A stretch of 64,000 bases of DNA from UBA7657 sp049652985 (GTDB lineage: Bacteria > Pseudomonadota > Alphaproteobacteria > Micavibrionales > Micavibrionaceae): contig JBASFK010000002.1 of the NCBI GenBank assembly GCA_049652985.1, positions 697,045 through 761,044 on the forward strand. The letters run 5' to 3'. How positions within the stretch are numbered: position 1 is the first letter of the stretch; each line of letters begins with the position of its first letter. A model generated the notes under the pieces. The model was not told where the DNA came from and made no database searches. It saw nothing but the letters and a program-made list of their open reading frames with translations. Shown one piece after another: positions 1 through 7,200 of the stretch. The position numbers and the translations under genes are program-made.

Positions 1-473
1 ATCTCCACCAGCGTTTCATTGATCGGGAATTTCAGCGCGTCACTCGACGAAATATTGTCGTATCCGCTTGCATCCAGCCAGCTTGAAGTATTTTTTTGCT
101 GAATGTGAAGAACGTCGCCCACTTTTAAACCAGACGCGCTCTTCAATGTAATGACGGAGCTTCCTGCGCTGGCGCTGCTGTTCAGCACGCCGGAATAAGA
201 GGAATACGATCCTTGCACATGAATGCCGTCGCCCGCATCGCCGGGAAAATCAAAAATCAGTTTTGTTTCAGTTTTTCCCGCACCTTTAAGCGTGATGTCA
301 TTGCGCGTAATTTCCAACGTGTCTGTAATCGTATGGGTACCGCGCGCGAAAAAAATCGTCGACCCCGAGGCGGCCTGGGTGATTACGCTCTTTATAGATG
401 CTGTCGATGTTCCAGCGGAAATTGCATAGGTCAGGGTTTGGGCGTCATAAGTGACGCCGGCAGGAAGAGTCAT
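1..473 (-). CDS. Right-handed beta-helix (pectate-lyase-like) protein, N-terminal part only
   Basis: The ATG is at 473, preceded by GAGG about 8 bases upstream on the minus strand. About 157 codons are visible before the window edge, so the C-terminus is missing. The protein starts MTLPAGVTYDAQTLTYAIS and lacks a signal peptide. It is rich in Ser, Thr, Gly and Asn. A segment resembling the start of parallel beta-helix proteins (GSTIFFARGTHTITDTLEI, then ITLKGAGKTETKLIF) matches the usual first coils of pectate-lyase/epimerase-type folds. Because there is no N-terminal signal, any export would probably use a C-terminal type I secretion signal; this is inference. The substrate is unknown. It is divergently placed from the endonuclease V remnant. 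Confidence 0.7.
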   Translation of the reverse strand, partial: MTLPAGVTYDAQTLTYAISAGTSTASIKSVITQAASGSTIFFARGTHTITDTLEITRNDITLKGAGKTETKLIFDFPGDAGDGIHVQGSYSSYSGVLNSSASAGSSVITLKSASGLKVGDVLHIQQKNTSSWLDASGYDNISSSDALKFPINETLVE

Positions 474-631
474 GTCTTTTTTCCTCGGATTTTCTGTTAT
501 TTAATTGGGATTAATTTCCCACCAATTTGGACTTACATTTTTTTTACTTGAATGTTTTCTTGTTCTTTTAATTTTGGTTCCCGAACAGTAAAAAAATATT
601 TAATTAATAACCAGAATAAGTTCAAAAAACT

Positions 632-679
632 TTCAGTCCGTGTGGATTAAAATCAATTTTCAACCTGAATTCAGTCCGT
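632..679. repeat. Direct repeat pair TTCAGTCCGT
   Basis: TTCAGTCCGT occurs at 632-641 and again at 670-679, 38 bases start to start, about 160-205 bases upstream of the beta-helix gene start. The spacing is close to whole turns of the helix, which suits a paired protein-binding site, but no regulator is identified. Confidence 0.5.
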
Positions 680-729
680 TACCGAAAAGATTATCCTGGG
701 AAAAAAAATTTTCACAATTTTTCAAATGG

Positions 730-739
730 GAACATGTTC
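730..739. promoter_or_regulatory. Perfect palindrome GAACATGTTC
   Basis: This is a 10-base perfect dyad in the context TCAAATGGGAACATGTTC. The same flank TCAAATGG precedes a second dyad at 848-860. The two look like related operator half-site pairs. No regulator gene adjoins. Confidence 0.45.
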
Positions 740-811
740 TTAGTATCACACGCAAAAATTTTGCAAACGGGAAGATTCATTTTTTTGAAGGAATAATCAG
801 GTGAAAATAAT

Positions 812-840
812 CCTAAAACTTGTTTTAACCTAAAACTTGT
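812..840. repeat. Direct repeat pair CCTAAAACTTGT
   Basis: The 12-mer CCTAAAACTTGT is present at 812-823 and 829-840, 17 bases start to start. It lies just upstream of the second GGAAC/GTTCC dyad. It may be an iteron-like binding site or a small tandem duplication. Confidence 0.5.
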
Positions 841-847
841 CTCAAAT

Positions 848-860
848 GGAACCTTGTTCC
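848..860. promoter_or_regulatory. Dyad GGAAC-CTT-GTTCC
   Basis: Inverted half-sites GGAAC and GTTCC are separated by three bases, preceded by TCAAATGG as at the 730-739 dyad. It sits about 45 bases upstream of the rightward ATG at 904. The first base group resembles an EcfG -35 (GGAAC), but no GTT follows at 16-18 bases, so I prefer an operator reading. Confidence 0.4.
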
Positions 861-903
861 TTCATAAACTATTTATATTAAGCATCATTGGAGTTAGAAG
901 AGC

Positions 904-1422
904 ATGGCTATTGTAAACAAGCCTTTCTGGTGGCCCGGGTTTGCGGGCTTTTACGGGTTTGCAGATACGCCCGGCGCGACCATTGATTCCGCGCAGATGC
1001 TCAACAGGCTCAATCTGCATCTTTATCCCGCGCCTTCACAATACAGCACGCATCTTAAAAATACGCAGGGCATCGCCCATCCGCGCAGGTTGGGCATTTC
1101 CGCGCATGTGGGCGTTCTGACGGGGTTGCCGACGATTGGCGTGGCGAAATCGGTTCTATGTGGCAGCTATAAAGAGCCAGGCCCGGCCAAGGGCAAAATG
1201 GAGCCGCTCGTGCATAAAAGTGAAAAAATTGGAACCGCATTGCGCAGCCGGGATAACGTCAAGCCGATCTTTATTTCTCCCGGCCACAGGGTAGACCATG
1301 AAAGCGCCGTTGCGCTGGTGCTGCGATGCCTGACAAAATACCGCCTGCCGGAGCCGACAAGGCTGGCCGATAAGTTCAGCAAGATTGTTCATACAGGGCA
1401 GGCGGGCCTGCTCAGCGGATAA
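904..1422 (+). pseudogene. Endonuclease V remnant, N-terminal catalytic part replaced
   Basis: Residues about 55-165 are clearly deoxyribonuclease V (Nfi): GIAHPRRLGIS, GVLTGLPTIGVAKSVLCG, FISPGHRVDHESAVALVL, then a TKYRLPEPTRLAD segment. In intact EndoV (about 220 residues) some 110 residues precede this part and carry the catalytic Asp and Glu; the DGxG signature contributes another Asp. Here the signature reads NTQG and the first 52 residues (MAIVNKPFWWPGFAGFYGF and following) do not resemble EndoV. The active site therefore appears lost. It is probably a decayed or chimeric gene, although the frame is open from 904. Its last 11 bases overlap the convergent glycosyltransferase gene. Confidence 0.75.
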
Positions 1423-2362
1423 GATCGCGGCGGATGCGCCAGAGATCGCGTTGGATCAACTGGTTCTGGTAGCTGAGCATGCCGATGGCGAAAGCAACGA
1501 AGCCGATCAGGAACAGCATTAGACCGGTGATCAACACAAGCGCTGAAGGCTGTCCCGTCAATAAATTCACCATCGCCCAGATGCCGAACGGAACCGACAG
1601 GCCGAGCATAACAAGGCTGAGGGGCAGGATATAACGGAACGGCGCGGCAGCCGCAGCAAAGGCCATGTGCGTGCGAATAAGCTTTGGGATTTTGCTGGAG
1701 CTTTTACGCTTGGCTGAGCCTGGCCGCGCGAGCTTTGCGTCTTTCCACTCGAGAACGCAGGGAATTTCATGGATTTTGAACCCGAAAGCTTGCGCCTTCT
1801 GGGCAACCTCGAGATGGAATTCCTTTTCGTCCTCATCGATAGGAAGGCTCAGAAATGCCTCGCGCTTGTAGCCCCGCGTCATGCCCGTATACATGCTCAT
1901 TTCCCGGCCCTGACCCATGCGAATAATCTTATTGCCAAGGCGTGAGATCAATACGCGTTTCAGGGGCACGTTTTTATAACCGCCGCCTGGAAGATTGGGT
2001 GAGGCCACAATCATATCGGCGCCGGGATGCTTTTGAAAAGCTTCCGCAAGACGGTGAACAATATCATCACCCCAGGACAGGTCGACTTCAGTCGTGACGA
2101 CAATGTCACCCTCGGCCTGGTTGATGCCGTAGCGGAGCGCGTAGCCCCTGCCCCGGTTTTTTTCGTAGCCAGTGACCTTGATGCGCACATTACCCGCTGA
2201 TGTCCTTTTCGCCATGGAAAAGCTTTGATCAAGAGAACCATCATTAACAACGATCAGCTCCCAGTCGTGCTCAAGTGTAGCGAGCTTCGCCGCCATACCT
2301 TCGATGGCGGCCTCGATGATCGCCTCTTCGTTATAAAAAGGGCAAACGACGGATATTTTCAT
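1412..2362 (-). CDS. GT2 glycosyltransferase, ArnC/GtrB-like with two C-terminal membrane helices
   Basis: The 316-residue protein begins ISVVCPFYNEEAIIEAAI and has the GT-A signatures VVNDGSLD (about residues 39-46) and EVDLSWGDD (about 92-100). Two hydrophobic helices follow at about 245-275 and 278-305, then a basic tail. This layout fits polyprenyl-phosphate glycosyltransferases (DPM1, ArnC, GtrB), which load a sugar onto undecaprenyl phosphate at the inner membrane. Its start overlaps the preceding gene's stop as ATGA (2359-2362). It is the last gene of the minus-strand operon. The sugar is unknown. The small EmrE-like protein and large membrane protein in the same operon could be the flippase and final transferase. 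Confidence 0.85.
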   Translation of the reverse strand: MKISVVCPFYNEEAIIEAAIEGMAAKLATLEHDWELIVVNDGSLDQSFSMAKRTSAGNVRIKVTGYEKNRGRGYALRYGINQAEGDIVVTTEVDLSWGDDIVHRLAEAFQKHPGADMIVASPNLPGGGYKNVPLKRVLISRLGNKIIRMGQGREMSMYTGMTRGYKREAFLSLPIDEDEKEFHLEVAQKAQAFGFKIHEIPCVLEWKDAKLARPGSAKRKSSSKIPKLIRTHMAFAAAAAPFRYILPLSLVMLGLSVPFGIWAMVNLLTGQPSALVLITGLMLFLIGFVAFAIGMLSYQNQLIQRDLWRIRRDLIR

Positions 2363-3999
2363 GCAGCGGTCCAGATAAATTTTCGGTTGTTTCCTGCAAC
2401 TGGCTCCAGCTTTATGGGCTCAAGTTCCTCCGGCTGATAATAGCGCGCCGAACCCATATGGATAGTGGAAAATTTCATATCCAGCTGAAATTCACTGATT
2501 TCAATGGTTTTCGAGGGGGTCAGGGTGTCTTCAACGGTCACGGAATCTTCTGAAAAAGTGATCCGGCGCTCCAAAGTGACATCGAGGGTTTTGCGGCCCT
2601 TGACCAACACCTTCACGAGAAGATTCTTAATAAAGAGCGCGAGATTTTTCTGACGGCCAATTGTCAGCATGAAACTGCGAAAAGCGAGAAATAGAAATGG
2701 CGACATGACCGTTTGCTTAATATAAGCGAAATCGGCTTTAACAGAAGCGGCGTCAGACCCGTATTCAGCCTGGTTATTTAACGTGAAACTTTGGCTGCTA
2801 ATCCGCTTGCCATTTTTTAAGGAGGCCCAGTAGCCGCAATCGCTGAAGGCAAGGCTGGCGCTCGTTTTATCGTAAATTTTGAGAATGCCACCTTTGGACG
2901 GCGCAAATACGGCCTGATATTTTTCAGTGACATGAATGACGAGACCGGCCCTGGGAAACTCATGGTGGCCTTGTTTAGCCTGAAACGGCAAAGGCGCGAC
3001 ATTGGCACGCTCTGCCGCGACATCTGCAGCAAACAGGTAATTGTTCAGTAAAGGGCAGAAATTATAGGCATCCATCATGGCAAGACCGGCCGCATTTTGG
3101 TTCTCAACGGAGGAGCGCATGAAATGCGCGATTGAAGCCGCCTCGGGGCATACAGGTGCAAGGATTTCATAACCTGCCGGAAAATAGAAGCTCGTGTTGC
3201 GACTGCCATATTCACCGCCGAGCGTGCCGTTGGGATGCATGAAATGCGCGATAAATTGAGCCGAGCGCTTCAGGCTCTCAAGTAATTCTTCATTTTTTGT
3301 TAATTGCCATATGCGAGCGAGGTAAAACGTTCCATGAGTCTGGTAACCGAAATCCGCGCCGCCATATTCCTCGTACCAGCCTTCGGAAGACTGACGAGAT
3401 AAAATGCGCCTAATAAAATATTTTGATCGATCCGCGAAGCGGGATTCATTTGTGACGCGGCCCATGATTTCCAGTGCCGCCGCCGCTGCGGCTAGGTGGT
3501 TGGAAAGGACGCCGTGATGTTCGTCATTCCTACAAAGCCAGTCGCCCGATTTTTCAAAAGTTTTTTGCACTGATTTTTTTAAATCTGCAGGGAACTGGTT
3601 TCCGAAGCGAAGATACGCTTCACCGAGATAAAAACTTGTAAAAGCCGTGGCGGCGAGACTGCGCTCAAACGGATAAGCTTCATCAAATGAGCCATCGGCG
3701 TGCTGCAACGACTGCCAGTATTGAAAACCTGCGCCTATCCAGTCCAGGACTAGCGGGTTCTGGTAATAATCATTACCCGGCGACCTATAGAACCATGTCA
3801 AAGCGTAAAGCGCTTCCTGAAAACGTGCCCCGGAGAAATCTGTGAATTTCCACGCCCAGAATGTGCGGTCGAGCGAGCCGTAGGTTCTGGATGGCGCCTC
3901 GCGATCCATACGAGAAAGAAGGCGGGGCATTTGATTCAGCGCATGTGGTATGTATGGGTTTTGCGCCACGCGAGGCTGGATTTGAGAAGCCGCCTTCAT
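2359..3999 (-). CDS. Alpha/alpha-toroid polysaccharide-active protein, heparinase II/III-like layout
   Basis: The 546-residue protein has an N-terminal half of repeated helical hairpins with aromatic motifs (FWAWKFTDFSGARFQEALY, YWQSLQHADGSFDEAYPFE, EGWYEEYGGADFGYQTHGT), as in (alpha/alpha) toroid hydrolases and lyases. The C-terminal half (about 330-546) is beta-rich, as in heparinase II/III-type enzymes. No signal peptide is visible. The ATG at 3999 gives an ATGA overlap with the upstream gene; a GTG at 4011 is in frame but less likely. Such proteins often sit beside bi-domain oxidoreductases and AsnB genes in surface-glycan loci. I cannot say whether it cleaves or modifies glycan. Confidence 0.6.
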   Translation of the reverse strand: MKAASQIQPRVAQNPYIPHALNQMPRLLSRMDREAPSRTYGSLDRTFWAWKFTDFSGARFQEALYALTWFYRSPGNDYYQNPLVLDWIGAGFQYWQSLQHADGSFDEAYPFERSLAATAFTSFYLGEAYLRFGNQFPADLKKSVQKTFEKSGDWLCRNDEHHGVLSNHLAAAAAALEIMGRVTNESRFADRSKYFIRRILSRQSSEGWYEEYGGADFGYQTHGTFYLARIWQLTKNEELLESLKRSAQFIAHFMHPNGTLGGEYGSRNTSFYFPAGYEILAPVCPEAASIAHFMRSSVENQNAAGLAMMDAYNFCPLLNNYLFAADVAAERANVAPLPFQAKQGHHEFPRAGLVIHVTEKYQAVFAPSKGGILKIYDKTSASLAFSDCGYWASLKNGKRISSQSFTLNNQAEYGSDAASVKADFAYIKQTVMSPFLFLAFRSFMLTIGRQKNLALFIKNLLVKVLVKGRKTLDVTLERRITFSEDSVTVEDTLTPSKTIEISEFQLDMKFSTIHMGSARYYQPEELEPIKLEPVAGNNRKFIWTAA

Positions 4000-4343
4000 A
4001 GCAACAGCCACATACCGCCAAAAATCAACCCGTATGCCCCGAGCTTGGTCAGGGTCAGAGCTTCCTGAAAAAATACAATCGAAAATATGGAGATGATCAC
4101 TAGGTTAATGCCCAGCAGGGCAGGAACTACAGAAGAGGTTTCATATTTTGTCAAAACCCAGAGATAAAACAGAAAAGCCACGCCTGAAAAAAACGTGCCG
4201 ATCCAGAGATTAGGTTGAATAAGAAAGTTTAAAATGCCGTCAACCGACAAATTTGTCAGAGCGGGAAAGTTGATGCGACGCAAAAAAAGAATTCCTGTCA
4301 TCGCGAGCAGACATGTTGTTACCAGAAGCAGCGGCTTGATCAC
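3996..4343 (-). CDS. Small four-helix DMT/EmrE-like membrane protein, ArnE/ArnF-like
   Basis: The 115-residue protein has four hydrophobic segments (about 3-21, 42-64, 70-92, 97-115). The third and fourth contain SSVVPALLGINLVIISIFS and a final GLIFGGMWLLL, like small members of the drug/metabolite transporter superfamily such as EmrE and ArnE/ArnF. In context (two ATGA overlaps, between the oxidoreductase and the toroid protein, near an ArnC-like transferase) a role flipping a lipid-linked sugar is plausible. Multidrug export is the alternative. A single small gene implies a homodimer, unlike the ArnE-ArnF pair. Confidence 0.7.
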   Translation of the reverse strand: MIKPLLLVTTCLLAMTGILFLRRINFPALTNLSVDGILNFLIQPNLWIGTFFSGVAFLFYLWVLTKYETSSVVPALLGINLVIISIFSIVFFQEALTLTKLGAYGLIFGGMWLLL

Positions 4344-6499
4344 GGTGCCACCTGTACTGCTATGTTTTTGCGCAGAGATTCCTGAATGGCGAATGTCGCC
4401 AGCGTCGTCAGGACCTGGCTTTCGAAGCTGATGGCGGGCTCGCCTTTCCTGATGCCCTCAATGAAGGCTACCATTTCCTGCGCGTGGCCTTTTTCCGCCT
4501 GCAGCCAGCAACGCTGCGTGATTTTCCTGCCATAGCCCTGAACGCGCAGCTTTCTCCAGTTGTCGATCACCCCTACCCGGCCGCCGCCGAAGACTTCGAG
4601 GCGTTCCTTCGGGAAGCCCGGGTCACCGGAGGCGATATAGGCAATGGTGCCGATGGAGCCGTCAGAGAATGAGATTGTGACAATAATATTGTCAGGATCG
4701 GACGGAGAGTTGCCGTCAGTAAGGGCTTTGGCCTCGACCGTCAGGGGATCGGCGCCACATATACATTGCATTGTGTCGATGAAGTGGCAGACCTCGCCGA
4801 TAATGCGTCCGCCGCCAGATTCCGTGTCCTGATGCCAGTGCGAGCCTGGGATGAAACCCGCATTGACGCGGTATTGCATGACAAGTCGCGCGCCGCTCAT
4901 TTCATCTTTTAGACGTTTAGCCAATGGCGAGAAACGGCGGTTAAAGCCTGTGAGAACAGTGCCCGCACTGTTTTTCTGCGCGGCGATAATCTCATCAAGT
5001 CCGGCGCGATCAATCGCCAGCGGTTTTTCGACGAAACAATGTTTGCCTGCACGAAGCGCAGCCGCGACCATTTTGGAATGACTGTCATGGCGCGTGGCGA
5101 TGAGCACAGCATCAACCGCGGAATCGCTCAGGATTTCATTATAATCCGATGTGCATTTCACCGCGCCATATTTGCGCGCGACATTGACGCTGGTCAGGCC
5201 GCTGCCGGTTGCGAAGGAATGGAAATTCGCACCGCCTGCCGACTTCAGGGCGGGCAACAACACGCCTTGCGCGAATTGACCAGCGCCGATGATTCCAAGA
5301 AAAATATCGCCTTCTTTTTTTGTGCGGGATTTCGTTTTGCTGACTTCGACACTAACAGGTTGTGGGCGATCAGGGTCATAACCGAGCAAGATGCCGATAT
5401 AAGGTTCCTTCGTCTCACCGAGCAGAAGGTCATAGGCTTTTTGCGCATCGGATATGTCGAAGCGGTGCGTCAGAAGCGGTTGCAGTTGCACCCGCCCGCG
5501 TGAGACGAGATCAAGGAAGGCCTCCATATTGCGGTTCTCGGTCCAGCGCACATAGCCGAGCGGGTAATCCTGCCCTTTTTCCTCGTAATTCGGATCGTAA
5601 CGGCCGGGGCCGTAGGAGCGCGACTGGCGAAGGTCGATTTCTTTCTCATAGTAGGCGCGACGCGGGACATTGTGACCGACATCGCCGACGGCGACGACAC
5701 GCGCACGGTCGCGGGCAAGCTCGGGCGCAAGCTCTATGGGCGCGCTGCTCTTGGTTCCGGCAGTAATGAGAACAGCATCCGCACCACGGTTATTTGTGAA
5801 AGCGAGGACGGCGGCCTTGAGCGCGGCGTTATCATTGCCGGCGAGACCAGCATCGGCGCCCAGCGATTTCGCGAGATTAACCTTGGACGGGTCAAGATCG
5901 ACGCAGAATACGCGGCAACCTGAAGCCGCGCATATCTGGGCGGTGATCTGGCCGACAAGGCCCATGCCAATGACAACGACCGTTTCACCCAGCGTGAGTT
6001 CAGCCTGCCGTACGCCATGCAGCGCAATCGCGCCAACGGTCACGAACGCGGCATCCTCATAAGACACGTTATCTGGAATGGGAACGAGAAGGTTGCGCGG
6101 TACATATACCATTTCTGCATGGTTGGCATAACCGAGGCCCGCGCAGGCAACGCGCTGTCCCGGCGCAATGTCAGCGACGCGGCTGCCAGCCTGCGTAACC
6201 ACGCCGGCGCAGGAATAGCCGAGCGGTAATGGCGCGCTAACGAGATTCATGACGATACGCCCGGTGGCGAGAAGCCCTTCCTGCCCGGCCTTGGCCAAGA
6301 CTTTTTTCACGAGGTCGGGCCGCGCACGCGCTTTTTGCAGCGGATTCATTTTTGCGAGCTCAATGATGGCTTTTTCGGTTCCGGCTGAGACAAGAGACGC
6401 GGCATTGGCAACAAGAACGCCGTCCTGCTTCAACGCCGGGGGAGGAACATTCTCCACGGCCATATCTCCTGTTTTAAAATTTTGCAGCACCGCTTTCAT
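4340..6499 (-). CDS. Bi-domain oxidoreductase: zinc-type alcohol dehydrogenase fused to Gfo/Idh/MocA
   Basis: This is a 719-residue fusion. Residues about 1-370 are a medium-chain dehydrogenase with the Rossmann motif VVIGMGLVGQITAQICAA. Residues about 395-719 are a Gfo/Idh/MocA domain starting IFLGIIGAGQFAQGVLLPAL, with the EKPLAID signature and EVCHFIDTMQCICG. Fusions of this kind are typical of O-antigen and exopolysaccharide loci and are thought to oxidise or isomerise a sugar or sugar nucleotide; the exact substrate is not known. I chose ATG 6499, 5 bases after the preceding stop, over an in-frame TTG at 6508. Its stop overlaps the next ATG (ATGA). Confidence 0.85.
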   Translation of the reverse strand: MKAVLQNFKTGDMAVENVPPPALKQDGVLVANAASLVSAGTEKAIIELAKMNPLQKARARPDLVKKVLAKAGQEGLLATGRIVMNLVSAPLPLGYSCAGVVTQAGSRVADIAPGQRVACAGLGYANHAEMVYVPRNLLVPIPDNVSYEDAAFVTVGAIALHGVRQAELTLGETVVVIGMGLVGQITAQICAASGCRVFCVDLDPSKVNLAKSLGADAGLAGNDNAALKAAVLAFTNNRGADAVLITAGTKSSAPIELAPELARDRARVVAVGDVGHNVPRRAYYEKEIDLRQSRSYGPGRYDPNYEEKGQDYPLGYVRWTENRNMEAFLDLVSRGRVQLQPLLTHRFDISDAQKAYDLLLGETKEPYIGILLGYDPDRPQPVSVEVSKTKSRTKKEGDIFLGIIGAGQFAQGVLLPALKSAGGANFHSFATGSGLTSVNVARKYGAVKCTSDYNEILSDSAVDAVLIATRHDSHSKMVAAALRAGKHCFVEKPLAIDRAGLDEIIAAQKNSAGTVLTGFNRRFSPLAKRLKDEMSGARLVMQYRVNAGFIPGSHWHQDTESGGGRIIGEVCHFIDTMQCICGADPLTVEAKALTDGNSPSDPDNIIVTISFSDGSIGTIAYIASGDPGFPKERLEVFGGGRVGVIDNWRKLRVQGYGRKITQRCWLQAEKGHAQEMVAFIEGIRKGEPAISFESQVLTTLATFAIQESLRKNIAVQVAP

Positions 6500-6504
6500 G
6501 ATTC

Positions 6505-7200
6505 TCAATTCACCCGGATATTGCAGCTGTAAACAAGATTGATATCTACCATCGGAATCCGCAATGGGAAGAAATTTTCGTCAACGTCGTTGAAATAATG
6601 ACGGATCAGAGAAATCAGGTTATAGGAAGGATTTACGTGCTCGCGCGCAATAATGTAATTGAGATCCAGCCCTTCGCGTGCAAACGATTTACGTGTCGTC
6701 AGGTGACGGCCCAGGCGCCATGCTACGCCGCCATCGAGCGGGATCGAGATACTCATAACACCGTCCGGCTTCAGAACGCGTCGCCATTCTTTCAGCACGC
6801 GATGCGGCTGCGGCAAATGCTCGAGATTGTAAACGGAAATCAGGCGGTCGAATGAGGCATCTTCGTAAGTAAGCTTCGTTGCATCCTGTACCTCGAAGCC
6901 AACATCGCTCCGCCCGTTGTAACGCTTACGCGCCTGGTCCAGCAAATCGGTGGATATGTCGGTCATCATGTATCGGTCGAATTTATGTTTGACCTTCTGC
7001 AGATGATAGCCTGTGCCTGCGCCAACCTCGAGAACGCGGCTGAAATGTTTGTCAGGTCCGAATGGTTTTTCGATCTGGGTGTGGCCGGCGAGGTTGACCT
7101 TGCTGACAAGCGGATTGCCGGCGTAATAGGTCTTCTCATAAATGCGCGGCGCGGCTTCCTGCCACGATGTCCACATTTGATCTTCTTCGGTTTGCGTCAT
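6505..7200 (-). CDS. Class I SAM-dependent methyltransferase
   Basis: The 231-residue protein shows motif I VLEVGAGTGYHLQKV, the acidic MMTDIS at the end of strand 2, and VYNLEHLPQPHRVLKEWRRV followed by LKPDGVMSISIP, all normal for the Methyltransf_11 group. ATG 7200 overlaps the upstream asparagine-synthase stop as ATGA (7197-7200); the upstream TTG at 7206 is less likely. The operon suggests a glycan or sugar-nucleotide substrate. The C-terminal region, ending in VDINLVYSCNIRVN, shows no other domain I recognise. Confidence 0.85.
   Translation of the reverse strand: MTQTEEDQMWTSWQEAAPRIYEKTYYAGNPLVSKVNLAGHTQIEKPFGPDKHFSRVLEVGAGTGYHLQKVKHKFDRYMMTDISTDLLDQARKRYNGRSDVGFEVQDATKLTYEDASFDRLISVYNLEHLPQPHRVLKEWRRVLKPDGVMSISIPLDGGVAWRLGRHLTTRKSFAREGLDLNYIIAREHVNPSYNLISLIRHYFNDVDENFFPLRIPMVDINLVYSCNIRVN

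Larger units (their letters stand above)
474..903. promoter_or_regulatory. Long AT-rich divergent intergenic region with paired repeats
   Basis: These 430 bases contain no credible gene. They separate the beta-helix gene (leftward) from the endonuclease V remnant (rightward) and are much more AT-rich than the surrounding coding DNA. They hold two pairs of direct repeats and two GAAC/GTTC dyads, listed separately. The beta-helix gene promoter must lie here, but I could not pick a convincing -35/-10 pair among the many A/T-rich hexamers. Confidence 0.55.

Noticed and set aside
848..870. EcfG promoter before the endonuclease V remnant
   Set aside because: GGAAC is present but no GTT lies at 16-18 bases, and the GGAAC is part of a dyad.
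4009..4011. GTG start adding four residues to the alpha/alpha-toroid protein
   Set aside because: ATG 3999 gives an ATGA overlap like most junctions of this operon, so the shorter form is preferred.
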